Part shown: positions 37,804 through 49,419 of the stretch, piece by piece
How positions within the stretch are numbered: position 1 is the stretch's first letter
Layout: every line of letters starts with the position of its first letter
Notes under the pieces: generated by a model
Told to the model about the DNA's origin: nothing
Databases searched by the model: none
What the model saw: the letters and a program-made list of their open reading frames with translations, nothing else
Position numbers and translations under genes: made by a program
NCBI GenBank assembly: GCA_024734555.1
Contig: JANPWX010000062.1
Location: 1,527,541 to 1,591,540, forward strand
Direction: 5' to 3'
From: Trochalopteron elliotii
Lineage: Eukaryota; Chordata; Aves; Passeriformes; Leiothrichidae
DNA: 64,000 nucleotides

Positions 37804-38540
37804 TGAGAATAACCAAGATTCTTGGTAATAGATCCCTTGTGACAGATTAGAGTGAAATGAATGATTGGTGTTTACATATATGTATGTATATATGTAGGGT
37901 TTATTTTAGAAAATTTGGTTACAATGGAAAGCAGGTACGTAGGTTTGTTTACTATTATCTATAGTAATATAGCAATATAAAAGCATAAAAATATTACTTA
38001 GGATAATGTATAAAGGAAAAGAAAGAAAGAAAGAGAAAAGATGAGAGTAAAAATATATGACCACCTGTAGATCTTGCACTGAGACTTGATTGATGCAATT
38101 TTGTTGTCCCTTGGTCAAAGTGATGATCTTCATCTCTTGGGGTGAATGAAGAAGCCTACTCAGGGCTCGGTGGTAACGCCCAGGAATCTCCCCTGGGAGG
38201 GCGAGTTTTCAGGCCTCTCGTGGAAGGCCCCAAAAATTACTCTGGGGGCACTTTGGGGCTCTTTGATGGTTTATGATCCCTTCTCAGCTACCTCTCAGCG
38301 TAGTTGAGCCAGTATTGCCCCATCAGACCCTCTCAGAGGGGGAGGGGGAGAGAGGGGAGTCTTACAACGGAATGAGATCTGTATCGGAGGGCAATTAGCA
38401 TAAGAAACACCAATTTGCCTTGCACGATTGCTAGGTCACCTCTGTGCTATGCAGACTGGTGATTACAGACACCCAAAAACTCACTCCCTCCCTTGAGGGG
38501 TACAAACCTGGTCTCAGCAAGGCACTCTAGCATCTCCACA
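37804..38540 (-). mobile_element. probable retroviral LTR, about 737 bp, minus strand
   Basis: The minus strand begins TGTGGAGATGCTAGAGTGCC and ends CAAGAATCTTGGTTATTCTCA. It has a TATA-like CTTTATACATTAT upstream of AATAAA (TTTATT on plus, 37900-37905). The U3 part is GC-rich (CTCCCAGGGGAGATTCCTGG and a C/T-rich block at 38330-38360). The 3' part is AT-rich with a pyrimidine tract (GAAA repeats on plus, 38014-38040). The element was recognised from its layout; family and exact ends are inferred. Confidence 0.55.
37900..37905 (-). promoter_or_regulatory. AATAAA polyadenylation signal in LTR
   Basis: Canonical hexamer on the minus strand, about 96 bp before the proposed LTR end. Confidence 0.45.
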
Positions 38541-41500
38541 AATAGGCAAATGTTTTGAGTCATTGATCACTAATAGTTCAGTCTCTCACAACAAGCCACC
38601 ATATCTGAAACTTGCTCTGTCAATTCTGCATCTCCCCACTGCCATATGGATAATTTCCATGTTATCTGAAAGACAGAAACTGAACAGTCCTCACAAAATG
38701 TTGAATACAATAGCAACTTTAACAGTTTCATGTCACTGGGATTTACTAGCTATAAGCAAAATTTATGTGCGTTTTCTGCATTCAGCACATTCTCGCCTTT
38801 CTTGATTTGCTCTCTGCAGTTACCAAAATTTTTGAAAAATACCATTCTACTTAAGTTATTAGTGTACCTTTAAAATCACAAATAGATGAGGTAATTAACT
38901 TGCCTGCCATGGCTACAACGTTTTTAATTCAGTTTGTTCAAGATAGCTTCTTTTTAATTAGTTCTTGGCAGACACTGCCACTTTGATACTAATTCTAAGC
39001 TATATTTCCATGAAGTGTTTCAGCAAGATTCTATACGTTAAAGCTGCAATATAAAACTTGCAGTAAAATCCATTGTCTTGGTTCTGCAAAACTACCTCTG
39101 GTGGCTAATCCCCCAAAAATGAAGATCATAGGTATGTGCAGAATTATGCAGGATCATGCTTTTAATTGTCAGTACTAATTTCAGGTACTGAGATGCTTTG
39201 TTACATTATTCAGTTTTAGCCACAACCCAGAGCAGAAAATATAGTGTAATACTCAGTGTGCATAATTTCCTTTGGTTTTATTGTCGTTTTATTTGGTTTG
39301 TTTTTTTGTTTTATGTTGGTTTAGTTTGAGTTTTGAGAATTTTTGTTGTTGGTGGTTTTGGTTTGGTTTTTTGGTTTTTGGGGTTTTTTTGTTGTTGTTT
39401 TGGAGTAGCTTTTTTTGCTGTGGTTGTTGTTTGTAGGAAGCAAGCATACTACTAGCTTCCTACCCTGGAAATTTTTCTGCTCTCCAACACCCAGAAGATC
39501 AAATCAGTTTTAGCATAAATGCTGATTTTTGCTAGACCTGTATTTTTAACCGTACTGCTTTTGCATATATATACCATAATAAAACAGGAGCCAATTCATA
39601 ACGAATGTCAAGAGAAAGCACAGAAGATTTCTATGCCCTAACCCAGCTGTGAGGTACAGACTGCTTAGACAGGAATTTGCAAGATCTAAAATAGAGTGGT
39701 AAGCTGCACAGAGCAGAATAAAGCATCACCCTGTATGAACTACTGTGGTTTTTAGGCAGTGATGAAGCATCACTGTTACATCTGCAATTTGATTATGACT
39801 TGGCTTAAACCATTTCTATACTGAATTAATGGGCTTCAAAAAGACTATCTCACTGTGTAGACAATCTCTACATTACTGGGCAAACCCACAAGAGTATGAG
39901 ATATTGAGAAGGTTGATTCATTTTGCTAATGTTTTGGCTTCTACTAGTGGTATCTCCTGCCTCTTCAACCAGAAAAAGAGGAAGTCAACAATTCACGATT
40001 TCCTTAATTTAAATTCCATTTCATAGGCAGCCAAGAAAATACAATAGCAAATAGAGACTTTCACCTCTGTGGTTATACTTAGAGTAAAAAAGCCTGAATA
40101 GTAGGTTTGAGTTACACCTGGATAAAAACATTCCTATATTTCAGGAGCATGTACACATACAATTTTTGCAGTTTTCTGGCATGGATAAATGCTTTCCTCT
40201 ATGCTTCAAGTCATATGTTAATGAAAGTACACTAATTTGGTAGTAAGCATCAATCAAAATAGCTAACAGTCACTTTGTACTTCTACTGCAATCAAATGGA
40301 CTGTCATTGGTCCTGTTTCTATTCACATGATTTGATTGCCTTTTCACAACAGAACCCAACAATACAAAGAGTTATCATTAGATTTAGCGTTGATCTTACC
40401 AGAGAATGTTTATATCAATGAAACTTGCCAAGTTTCATCAGTTTGTTTCAGTGTTTTCATTCTATTTATATGACCCAATTTTAGCTGATTGATGATAACA
40501 CGCTTTGATTTAAACTCACTTTGATGTCAAATCAGTTTGATTTAAAAATCCTGTTGTATTTAACTCATTTCAGTTTTCCTGATCTGATGTTCTTTTACAT
40601 CAGTAAGTAAAGATTATCTTTACATTTTTCTGAACTAGCGGAGAATGGCTACCTATAAAATTACCAAACCAAAAATTTCAACATTTTTATATAGTCATTT
40701 CCTTCTCACTGAGGAATAATAAGCTTCCACTCTCCCTTGAAAGTTCCAAACAATTTTAACCTCATTCTTGACTTACCAAATATATTCTTTAGTTCTCACT
40801 TTCATTTTAATACATTCCAACACTATCTCCTGACAAGATGCCATATTATTTAGACACCAATTTCTTAACAAACAGAAGGAGAACATGCAAACATTATGTG
40901 CCAAGAACGTATGTCAGCATCCTGAAAACTGCCAAGTTTCATCGATGATGATTTATCTTCTTGATTATTTTGACAAGACAATCCATCGCAATAACCTTTC
41001 CACTCTTTTCACTTTCTTAGATATCCTTAAAACCCTCACCTAATATTTTAAAATAAATTTCAAACTCTCTTCTGTCTTCTACTGGCAGAAATACTTGAAG
41101 CCTCAGGCTCTACAATTGGCAGTGAATTAGATAAAGAGTTTTAGTTTTGCAAGTGTTAGCTGTAACCTTTTGTCTGAAAATAATCAAAACAATTTCTCAG
41201 GAAGAAAATGTTCTGCATTAAAAGTCTTGTTAGACACAATCAATAATAATTCTTAATTTTTTTCTAATGTATATAACATATTCAAGGTTCTTATTTAATA
41301 GAAAATGCCACTCAAGGTAATATGAAGAATATAGAACATTTAGAAGATATAAAAGTCTTCTAAAATTAATATGTTCTAGAATAATTGATAATGCATATCC
41401 TTGATTTTAAATCAGAACCAGTGTGGGATTTTCAACACTGCAAACTTATTGATGTTATTTTTTGAGCAGCTCAGAGTTTCATATCTGGTTTGGCATAAGA

Positions 41501-41541
41501 TAGTCTACCCTTTAGATCAAATATTTGATATCCATAATTAC
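38541..41541. other. unassigned AT-rich sequence
   Basis: About 3 kb. It contains a G/T-only-like tract (39280-39432) and three near copies of a TTTGATTTAAA-type motif (40500-40552). No gene is supported. Confidence 0.45.
39280..39432 (+). repeat. G/T-rich low-complexity tract
   Basis: About 150 bp dominated by TTTTG, GGTTT and TTGTTG units on the plus strand with very few A or C bases. It resembles a degraded T/G simple repeat rather than an element with ends. Confidence 0.8.
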
Positions 41542-42085
41542 TGTTGTGGTATAGAAACAGCTGGAAATTAAGCTGCAAGTGGCTGCAGCCACTTCCCTTC
41601 CCCCACACTCCTCCCATGAGAAAGGGACAAAGAGGCAGAAATAATGACTTGAGATAACAAGTTACTGGAAAATAAAGAAATAAGATGAGGAAAACAAACA
41701 ATAACAGCAACAATATTAATAGCAACAGCATATAAGAGAGGGTGATTACATTCAAAAAATGCTTGAGGAAGACCCAACCAACTCGATGATACCACAGCCG
41801 CTGACACACAGCTTCCTGAGACAAAGGAGAAAATGGCAGGCACTACTGCAGCTATTTTCCCCTGGGCTGGAGACAAAAACAAACAATGGTAGACAAATCG
41901 TTTGCACCCATGCTCCTCCCCAAACTTGAAACAGGACAATATTGGACAAAGCCTACAAGTAGTACCATGCTGCCCCACCACTCTGTGGCTTTGCTCCCCT
42001 GGAAAAAAGCACAAAAATGGTGTAAATTGAGCTCTGCATTTCTGTTTTTCTTCTATACAAAGCCACATCCCCCAGAAATTATGTG
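41542..42085 (-). mobile_element. avian ERVL-like LTR, minus strand
   Basis: The plus strand starts TGTTGTGGTATAGAAACAGC, the complement of the family 3' end (CCAGCTG...AACCACAACA). Reading the minus strand backward from there gives GGAGTGTGGGGGAAGGG, TTCCAGTAACTTGTTATCTC, TTGTTGCTGTTATTGTTTG and GGAGCAAAGCCACAGAGTGG. This is the same motif order as the LTR at 624-1018 but in the opposite orientation. The right (U3) boundary is not defined. The longest open frame of the window (166 codons, 41568-42068 minus) lies entirely inside it and has no recognisable protein content. Confidence 0.65.
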
Positions 42086-42889
42086 AAGGGTATAGAATAA
42101 TAACTTAAATGTGCTCTCATGGCTCCAGGATCCATCCCGCTCACAGCAATGGTGAGTAAATTAACTCTTTTGTAGCTGAAACTAGGACAATTATGGAGCC
42201 AGTTCGCTTAAAACAGAAGGTCATGGACATTTCAGGGAGAACTGAAATGTTTCAGTTTGTTTCTAGACTTACCTGTGTAATGCACTTGTTGTGCCAGTAG
42301 TCTCCCTTTGAAGGTTTAAATGGATGTGTGCAATGAACATGCAATGAATTTAGATTGCGTGATTGCCACTTAAGTATTTTTCAGTGTCAATTTGTAAGCA
42401 AAAATCAGTATAATAATACTTTACTTACCATTTTACATTTGAAATTCTAGAATTAAATTTGTGAATTAAAGCATGAATATTAGTATATTTTTAAGCAGAG
42501 ATTCAGATTATACTTCATTGTGTTTAAAATATGACATGCTTACAACATACTGTATGAAAATATATTTAGATCATTTTTATTTAAAGTGTACAAAATCTTT
42601 TTTCTGGTTAGGTATTGCTGCAAAAGCATTTTGTTCCAGGATTCAAGCTCAGAAGGCACATCATCTGGAAAAAAGTCCTATGACCTGCTTCAAAAGACTC
42701 CAAACCTTCTTGCTTAAACTCATAGTTAATGAGAGTTAACCAATGAGAAACCTCTAGTTTATTTTGTGTATACATAGGATATAGCGGCACCCAGAGGAAA
42801 ACAAGCAAAGCCAGTTTTGCAGAATCCTGCAGAACCCTGCAGTCTAATTCTCTGAATTACGGAAAATGAAATGGTAACGGCGAAACATT

Positions 42890-42910
42890 AAAAAAAAAAA
42901 AAGAAAAAAA
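42890..42910. repeat. poly-A tract
   Basis: A run of A interrupted by one G. No upstream AATAAA plus coding remnant is present, so it is not evidence of a retrocopy. Confidence 0.85.
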
Positions 42911-44684
42911 GGCATTATAAAATAATTTATCCAAGGGTGAAAATTAGGACATGTACTTTTCTCCCCATCAGTGCAGAGCTGTTCCTTAATAGCCTTTCTT
43001 AACAATTCTGCTGTAATCAGGAAACATAATGGTTGTCACTTTGACAGAAACCATTGCCACTTAGGTTCAAGACATAAAAAGCTAAGGCAGAAATTTCAAA
43101 CATGTAAGATTACTTACGCTTAAGGAGAACCCCACCTTATAATATTAGCAGTAGAAGTCATTAAAGTCTTACAATTGTATCAGACTCTTTCAGTAAGGGC
43201 AACAGTTCACTTGCCTATTAGAAGTTAATCATGTTATTCTTGAGAACTTTTTTGACCTAAAATCTATAAACAGAATGACTGGAATTCCTTGTATAATACT
43301 TGTTTCACTATCAACAAGTTATGTTCCTGAAAGAAAGTAAAGAAAGTAAGATCATTCACTTTAAACATATTTTTTTGAATGTGTAGCAAATTAAAAACTA
43401 AACTATTACAGTGAAACTGCAGAATGTTTATATTTCTGCATCTCTAAGCTTGGATCATATTTCACACATCTTTCTTACAAAATCAGCTTTCAGTGTGCAT
43501 AAATGCTGATTCTGTTTCAATTCTCGCAGCTTAAATGTAGAAAAGCATGTCATTTGGACAGCAAATATCAACATTTCTTCTCTCCAGTCCTTCAAGGAAA
43601 CAAATGGATAAATACAAGCAGCAGAAATTAGTCAAGCAAGTGATCTATTAACCTAATGGATATAGAATGGGGAGCTCATGTGCTGCAGCTTAAATCTCTG
43701 GGGTAAAGCTCTTTGCAGCTCTAATTTACCAATTTGTTAAATTTCAAACACAACTAAGAAACATTACAGCCAATTAGTTCCAGTAAGACTATAAGGCTGT
43801 ATATTTAAATACCCCACTTGTACTGCTGTCCTGATAAACTGAAATATCTCTCATTTCTTTCCAGACTGTTCCACTGTAGCAGTTATGCTTAAAAATCTCA
43901 TTTGGGACAAAAGTGAGAAGTCCTTGAAAATTCAATTAAATTCAATTAGGCTAAAGAAATATCTAAACCAACTGTTCGTAAGAAGATTTTTATTTAGTTC
44001 ATTTCTGTCAAATTGGAACTTTAAAGGGACTTCAAGCTATCAAAATTGCTTCTATCTGAACTTAAATGGCAGCTCTAATTTAACTCTGCATTTATATATT
44101 TATTTATTTGGGTTCATGCATGCAGAAATATGAGTTTCATATGAATCTGGAAAAAAGAACTGAAAAAATAAGCAGCACAGGATTGCTAAAGTCCAAAGTT
44201 ACCAGTCACAATGAGGCTCTTATGACTGTTATGTATGTTCTTCAGTCTAATATTGTTTATATTTTCTGCAATTTTAAATTTTAATAATGAGCAGTCTTGT
44301 CCTTTTTTGAAGTTTCTAAGATGTGTTTATGTCTTTGTCCCTCTGAAATATACCTTACTGTGTTATACCTCAAGGACTTCACATTTCAAATGAAAGCATG
44401 ACACAGATATATTCAACATAGCAAGTGAGAACATGACAGAGAGGCTTGGCAGAATGCACAGTTGTCTTCTATCAAGCACAGAAAGAGGAGATGCTGAAAG
44501 CATATTAAAATAAGTAAATGGCTTTTTAAGACTCTGACCCCAAAAATTACTTGCAGTCACATCCTTGAGTATTTCCTCTTTGTCACTACAGCCAAAGGTA
44601 TTATATTCTGATCCAAGCCAAGCATGAATTTTCATCCATATTTTGCAATTTGACTAGATTGGTATCACTTACCATAAAACATAA

Positions 44685-44830
44685 GTTATATATTGTATAT
44701 ATCTATACAATATGTATATATGTGCATTGACCAAAAATGTATATTATAAAATTTTTTATCTATTAATAGATACACATACAAACAGAGAAATGCACATATA
44801 CTCACACACATATACCTATCTGTATGTATC
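44685..44830. repeat. TA/CA-rich low-complexity zone with a 10-bp hairpin
   Basis: ATATTGTATA (44690-44699) and TATACAATAT (44704-44713) form a perfect stem with a 4-base loop. TATG, ACAC and TATC dinucleotide-like repeats follow. Confidence 0.8.
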
Positions 44831-45521
44831 TATTGAGCAATCAAATGAGTTATCTTTACTTGCTAGTAGGGTTAGAAAATTTAAAGATTAAAACCTGCAC
44901 CTTCAGGAATATTTAGGACACTGGCTACTCTTGATTTGAAATCTTCAAAAGTTATCTTTCCAAAATGCTTGATGGATTTGAGATGCTGTTTTGCACAAGA
45001 TGACCAATTTTTAAACTCATTCTCAAGAACCTTATTTGATATAAAAACAAAGCAATTTCTGAAAGTCCACCCTGACAATTGCATCCTGTTGGAGTTTCTT
45101 CACACTAGACCGTAGCTTTTTAAAAGATACCTATATCATCACTTTCCAAAACACAAAAAATAAGCTAGAGAGAGATAATTCATGTTTTTTCTTTTACCAA
45201 AGATTCCTTAGTCAAGCCATTTTCTCAGGTGCAAATTCATACAGACTGAGAGAGAAACAATAAAGAAAGATTAGGATGAAGGAGAAGTCTTCTGCTTTGT
45301 AATGCCATCAGAGTCCTTAAAGAGAGAAAAAAATGGACACCAAAGAATAGATCTAAAATTTGTGTATCTGACAAACATGTTCATCGTAACAATTGCATTT
45401 CACATCTAACACTAGAATAGAGACAGATAAATTTAGTTTTGCTTTTACTGCTCTTGGACAATCATTCTGCAATCTGGATCTATTGTTCTCATAAGAAATG
45501 TGATAATTTATATATTGTCAC

Positions 45522-46684
45522 CTAGAATATCAAGGAATGCCAGTGGATGCAATCTTTTCTTATTTCAGTACAGCTTTTAATACTGTCTCCCACAGTATCC
45601 TTCTGGACAAAATGTCCAACACAGCTGGATAAACACATAATGATGTGATGAGTGAGCAGGTGGCTCACAGGTCGGACACAAAGCATTTCAGTGAACGGGG
45701 TGACATCGGAGTGGTGATCTGTCACTAGTGGGGTTCCACAGGGCTCCATCCTTGGTCCTGTGCTCTTTAACATCTTCATAAATGACTTTGATGCAGGACT
45801 GGGAGGGACTGAGCAAGTTTCCAGACGATGCAAAGCTGGGAGGAGCTGTTGACTCCCTCCAAGGCTGGGAGGCCCTGCAGAGACCTCAACAAATCAGAGG
45901 GCTGAGCAATCCCCAGCCACATGAATTTCCACAAGTGGAAGTTCTGGATTCTGTGCTGGGATAGGGCTACCCTAGATGTATGTACAGGCTGGGGAATGAG
46001 GTCCTGGAAAACAGTGCAGCAGGAAGGGATGTGAGGGTCCTGGTCAATGGAAAGTTGGATCTGAGTCAGCAGTGCCCTGGCAGCCAGGAGAGCCAAGCGT
46101 GTCCTGGGGTGCATCAAGCCCGTCATCACCAGCCAGGCAAGGGAGGGGATTGTCCTGCTCTGCTCTGAGCTGGGGCAGTCTCACCTCCAGTGCTGGGGGC
46201 AGTTTTGGTTGCCACAATGTAAGAAAGGTACTAAACTATTAGAGGGTGTCCAGATGAGGACAAGATGATGAAGGGCCTTAGTGGAAACCACAAGAGGAGC
46301 AGCTGAGGTCACTTAGTCTGTTCACTTTGGAAAAGAGGGGACCTCATTGCAGTTACAACTTCCTTGTAGGGGAAAGAGGAGGGGCAGACACTGATCTCTT
46401 CTCTGGTGACCAGTGACAGAACTTGAGGGAATGGCCTGAAGTTGTGTCAGGGGAGGCTTAGGTTGGATATTAGGAAAAGGATCTTCACCCAGAGGGAGGC
46501 TGGGCACTGGAACAGGCTCCTCAGGGCAGTGGCCACGGCACCAAGCCTGACAGAGTTCAAGAAGTTTTTGGACAATACTCTCGGGCACAGAGTGTGACTC
46601 TTGGGAGTGGTACTGCACAGGACCAGTAGTTGGATGCAGTGATCCTAATGGATCCCTTCCAACTCAGCTTAATCTGTGATTCTC
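45522..46684 (+). mobile_element. CR1 LINE fragment, RT domain to 3' end (dead)
   Basis: Encodes the remains of RT motif A (STAFNTVSHSILLDKM, about 45563-45610) and motif B ([19 protein letters not shown], 45733-45789). CR1 3' landmarks follow: CTGGGGTGCATCAAG, CACCCAGAGGGAGGCTGGGCACTGGAACAGGCTCC, and the end TGATCCTAATGGATCCCTTCCAACTCAG...CTGTGATTC at about 46684. The 'FADD' stretch is disrupted (TTTCCAGACGATGCAAAGCTG) and frames break repeatedly. The 3' end (TTGGATGCAGTGATCCTAATGG) suggests a different CR1 subfamily from the copies at 30.2 and 47.8 kb. Confidence 0.92.
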
Positions 46685-47130
46685 CACACCTCACAGTCCA
46701 GCAGGGGCTAATTGCTTCTTGGGCCAGGGAGCTGGAGGCATCAGGGGCTCCCTGAGGGGTGGCAAGGCAGGATGTCACCAGCCAGGTCCATCCCGCTGCT
46801 CCACCTGGGGAGCAGGGAAGGCAGAAGGGCAGCTAGAGACAATCCTGGGGATGGGATTGGAGGAGACTGGGCTGGTCTTTTGGCCTGCGGGTGGGGTCAG
46901 GCTCAGGCCTAGTGGGCAAAACCAGGGTCAGGCACAGCCAGAGACAGCCAGGCAGCCTGGGCCTGGACCAAGGACCACGGCTAGGCACAGACCAGCCTGC
47001 AACAGGGAGGGTCTGCTGCTCCAGCAGAGCCAAGCACTGACTTCAGCCAAAGTCAGACTCCATGGGCAAGGGACTGTCAGGTTAGTGGTGAGCTTTAGGG
47101 TGTGCTGCATGGATCAGCTGCAGTTACTTT
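46685..47130. other. GC-rich block of unknown origin next to a CR1 tail
   Basis: Starts directly after the CR1 3' end and is rich in CAGG, GCCAGG and CACAGCC words (for example CAGGCACAGCCAGAGACAGC at 46931-46950), in clear contrast to the AT-rich flanks. A 145-codon frame (46719-47156) spans it, but the translation is low-complexity G/Q/R/P/A-rich and has no recognisable domain; long frames are expected in GC-rich DNA. It could be a minisatellite-like repeat or part of an element I do not recognise. Confidence 0.5.
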
Positions 47131-47809
47131 TTTCTACAGACAGTAGCTTGAGCTGAAGCTTTACATAGAGCAAGTGATATGCAGATTGTTACCAGAGTAT
47201 ATAAATCCTTTTTTGACCTGGAAAATTTATTCACCTTTCATATAAAAAACTCTAGCTAATTTTTTATCTCTAGATGACACTCATTATGAAAAACAGTAAC
47301 TGATAATCATGATACAAATTTCCAATACTCAAATTTTTAATCTTGAGAAATTTGGTTCTCAGTTTAAGATTTACAAAATTATCCTTGGTTCCTTTGATCT
47401 TCTCCAACAATGCATGAAGGCAGTGCTTTGCTCCAAATCAAAGAACAAAGCAAGCAATAGCATCTGCTTCTGTAACCACTGATTCCTACCTGCAGAAGAG
47501 AGGAAAGAGCTTCCTCTGACAGAGCTTGTTTGCAACTCAGCCTCAGATAGACTGGGGACAATGCCTGCCTGATGCAATTACACGCCAGTTGACAGTAGTT
47601 ACATGCACATCCTGTAAGTGAAAAAAGGAGCTTATGAGTTATTTTTATCTCTTCTCACCTTTTATTCCTCTTTTCTTATTTTTTTATTTAAATGACAAAT
47701 TTTACTAGATGGTCAAAACCCCTGTAGGTGAGGTGACTGGTTAATGGTGGAAAAATAATGAGCATAGGTGAGCTGCCATTAAAGAGGAAAGGGTTGTGAT
47801 AGTAGGAGT
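47131..47809. other. unassigned sequence
   Basis: About 680 bp with no recognised element. Two overlapping minus frames of 60-68 codons lie near 47371-47577; neither is recognised. Confidence 0.4.
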
Positions 47810-48424
47810 TGGTCTGCTGGAAAGCAGCTCTGCAGAGAAGTACCAGGGGCTCCGAGTGGCAACAAGTTCCGTGAGCCAGCAGTGCACCCTTGTGGCCGGG
47901 AAGGCCGGTTGTCTCCTGGGGTGCATTAGGAAGGCATCCAGCAGGCTGTGAAAGGTTATCCTGCCTGCATACTCTGCCCTGGTGAGGCAGCACCTGGAGT
48001 ACTACCTTCAGTTTTGGGCTCACCAGTTCGAGACAGACAAGGAATTACTGGAAAGGGACCAGTGGTGTGCTATGAAATGATTAGGGGACTGGAACATCTC
48101 TCTTAGTAGGAAAGGCTAAGAGAGCTGGCCCTGTTTAGCCTGGAGAAAAGACAACTAAGGGGGCATTCTATCAATACGTACAAATATCTTAAGGGCAGAT
48201 TACAAGTGGATGGGGTCAGACTATTTTCAGTGGTGTTCAGTGGCAAGATAAAAGGCAACAGGCACAAATGGAAACACAGACTTTCCATCTGAACAGGAGA
48301 AAAGCTTCTTTACTTTGAGGGTCACCCTATGGAACCTGCTCTAGGTGTACCTACTTTAGTGGTGGAGCTTGACTAGATGATCTCCAGAGGTCCCCTCCAA
48401 CCACAACTATTCTGTGATTCTGTG
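47810..48424 (+). mobile_element. CR1 LINE 3' part with intact tail
   Basis: Landmarks in order: GCTGGAAAGCAGCTCTGCAG, GAGCCAGCAGTGCACCCTTG, TCCTGGGGTGCATTAGGAAG, CTGCCCTGGTGAGGCAGCAC, CTGTTTAGCCTGGAGAAAAG, a GGGTCACCCTATGGAACCTGC junction that skips about 100 bp of the usual sequence, then CTAGATGATCTCCAGAGGTC. The element ends with ATTCTGTGATTCTGTGAT, two octamer units. The deletion and many stops mark it as dead. Confidence 0.93.
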
Positions 48425-49419
48425 ATAAGGAGGAGTGAAATATTCTCTAAAATCTGTACCAGTTGTTTTCCATGCAATCTTGAGGTTATCAAATTTTGAG
48501 AAAAAAATTCCTGTGAGAAATATGCCTTAGCAGAAAAAAGTCACTAAATATTTCAATTATTCAAGAGAAACAATCTTTCTGGAACATTTTCAATTTAATA
48601 AAAGGAGAGGGATTGTTTCAGGTGTAACTAGTAAAAGAGTGAATCATGAAGAACAAATGATAACATATTTGAAACAAAGATGCACTAAGCAGAATTCTGT
48701 AAAACATGGCTTTATCTTGAGTGATCCAAGCATTTTGATTTTTTTTTTAATATTTGAAAATCTAACCAAATACTACTAAGAAGGTGTAGGTTTGTTTTCT
48801 GGTTTTGTTTGTTTGGTTGAGGGTTTTTTGTGAGCTTGGATGTTTACTATAGTCTTAAAAAATTTATTTGTAAAATCACTGATAATATCCTCAGGGTCTT
48901 TTTTGATTTTCAGTTTTTCAGCCTTCTAACATCAATGTTCAGCATGAAAAATGGTTAGATTAACAAAGTGTGCATGAATGAGTAACTGACAAAATGTTAC
49001 AGTAATTAGGTGCTTGGTAATACGTATGGAAATTTTTTTGTTTGAATTCGCCTTTATTGTGGACATTAAATGTGTGCTCCAAGAGGAAATAAATGCTATG
49101 AGTTTATGTGCAGACATAATATAAACTACCATTACAAAAATCCATAGCTGCAAACAAAGAATTATAGGAAATCATTAACAAAAAACAGTGTTCTGTAATG
49201 GAGTTGTAGCTTAGATATAAATTGAACTTAATGGTGTCACGTTATTCTGTTGCTTTATCTCCATGACAAATGGATTGGGAATTCTTCTTTTCATTCTTCT
49301 TTTTTCCATACTAAGAAAACCTTGTTCTTACAATTTTTATGTCTAGGTCACTTCTACAAAATTTTAATCATTGCTATGTTTGTGTTTTGTCTTCTATGTA
49401 GTTTGTCTCAATGCTTCCT
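48425..49419. other. unassigned AT-rich sequence
   Basis: About 1 kb with a small T/G-rich tract at 48788-48830. No gene is supported. Confidence 0.4.

Larger units (their letters stand above)
42086..45521. other. unassigned AT-rich sequence
   Basis: About 3.4 kb with an A run (42890-42910) and a TA-rich hairpin and microsatellite zone (44685-44830). No gene is supported. Confidence 0.45.

Noticed and set aside
41568..42068. 166-codon minus-strand open frame, the longest in the window
   Set aside because: It lies wholly within a minus-strand LTR identified by nucleotide motifs, and its translation has no recognisable protein content.
42272..42400. Minus-strand CAG|GTAAGT donor at the end of a 35-codon open frame
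   Set aside because: No acceptor precedes it, a stop lies just upstream, and the peptide is not recognised.
42890..42910. Poly-A tract as the tail of a processed pseudogene
   Set aside because: No coding remnant or target-site duplication is visible upstream.
46719..47156. 145-codon plus-strand open frame
   Set aside because: It spans the GC-rich block, where stop codons are rare; the translation is low-complexity and overlaps open frames in other phases on both strands.
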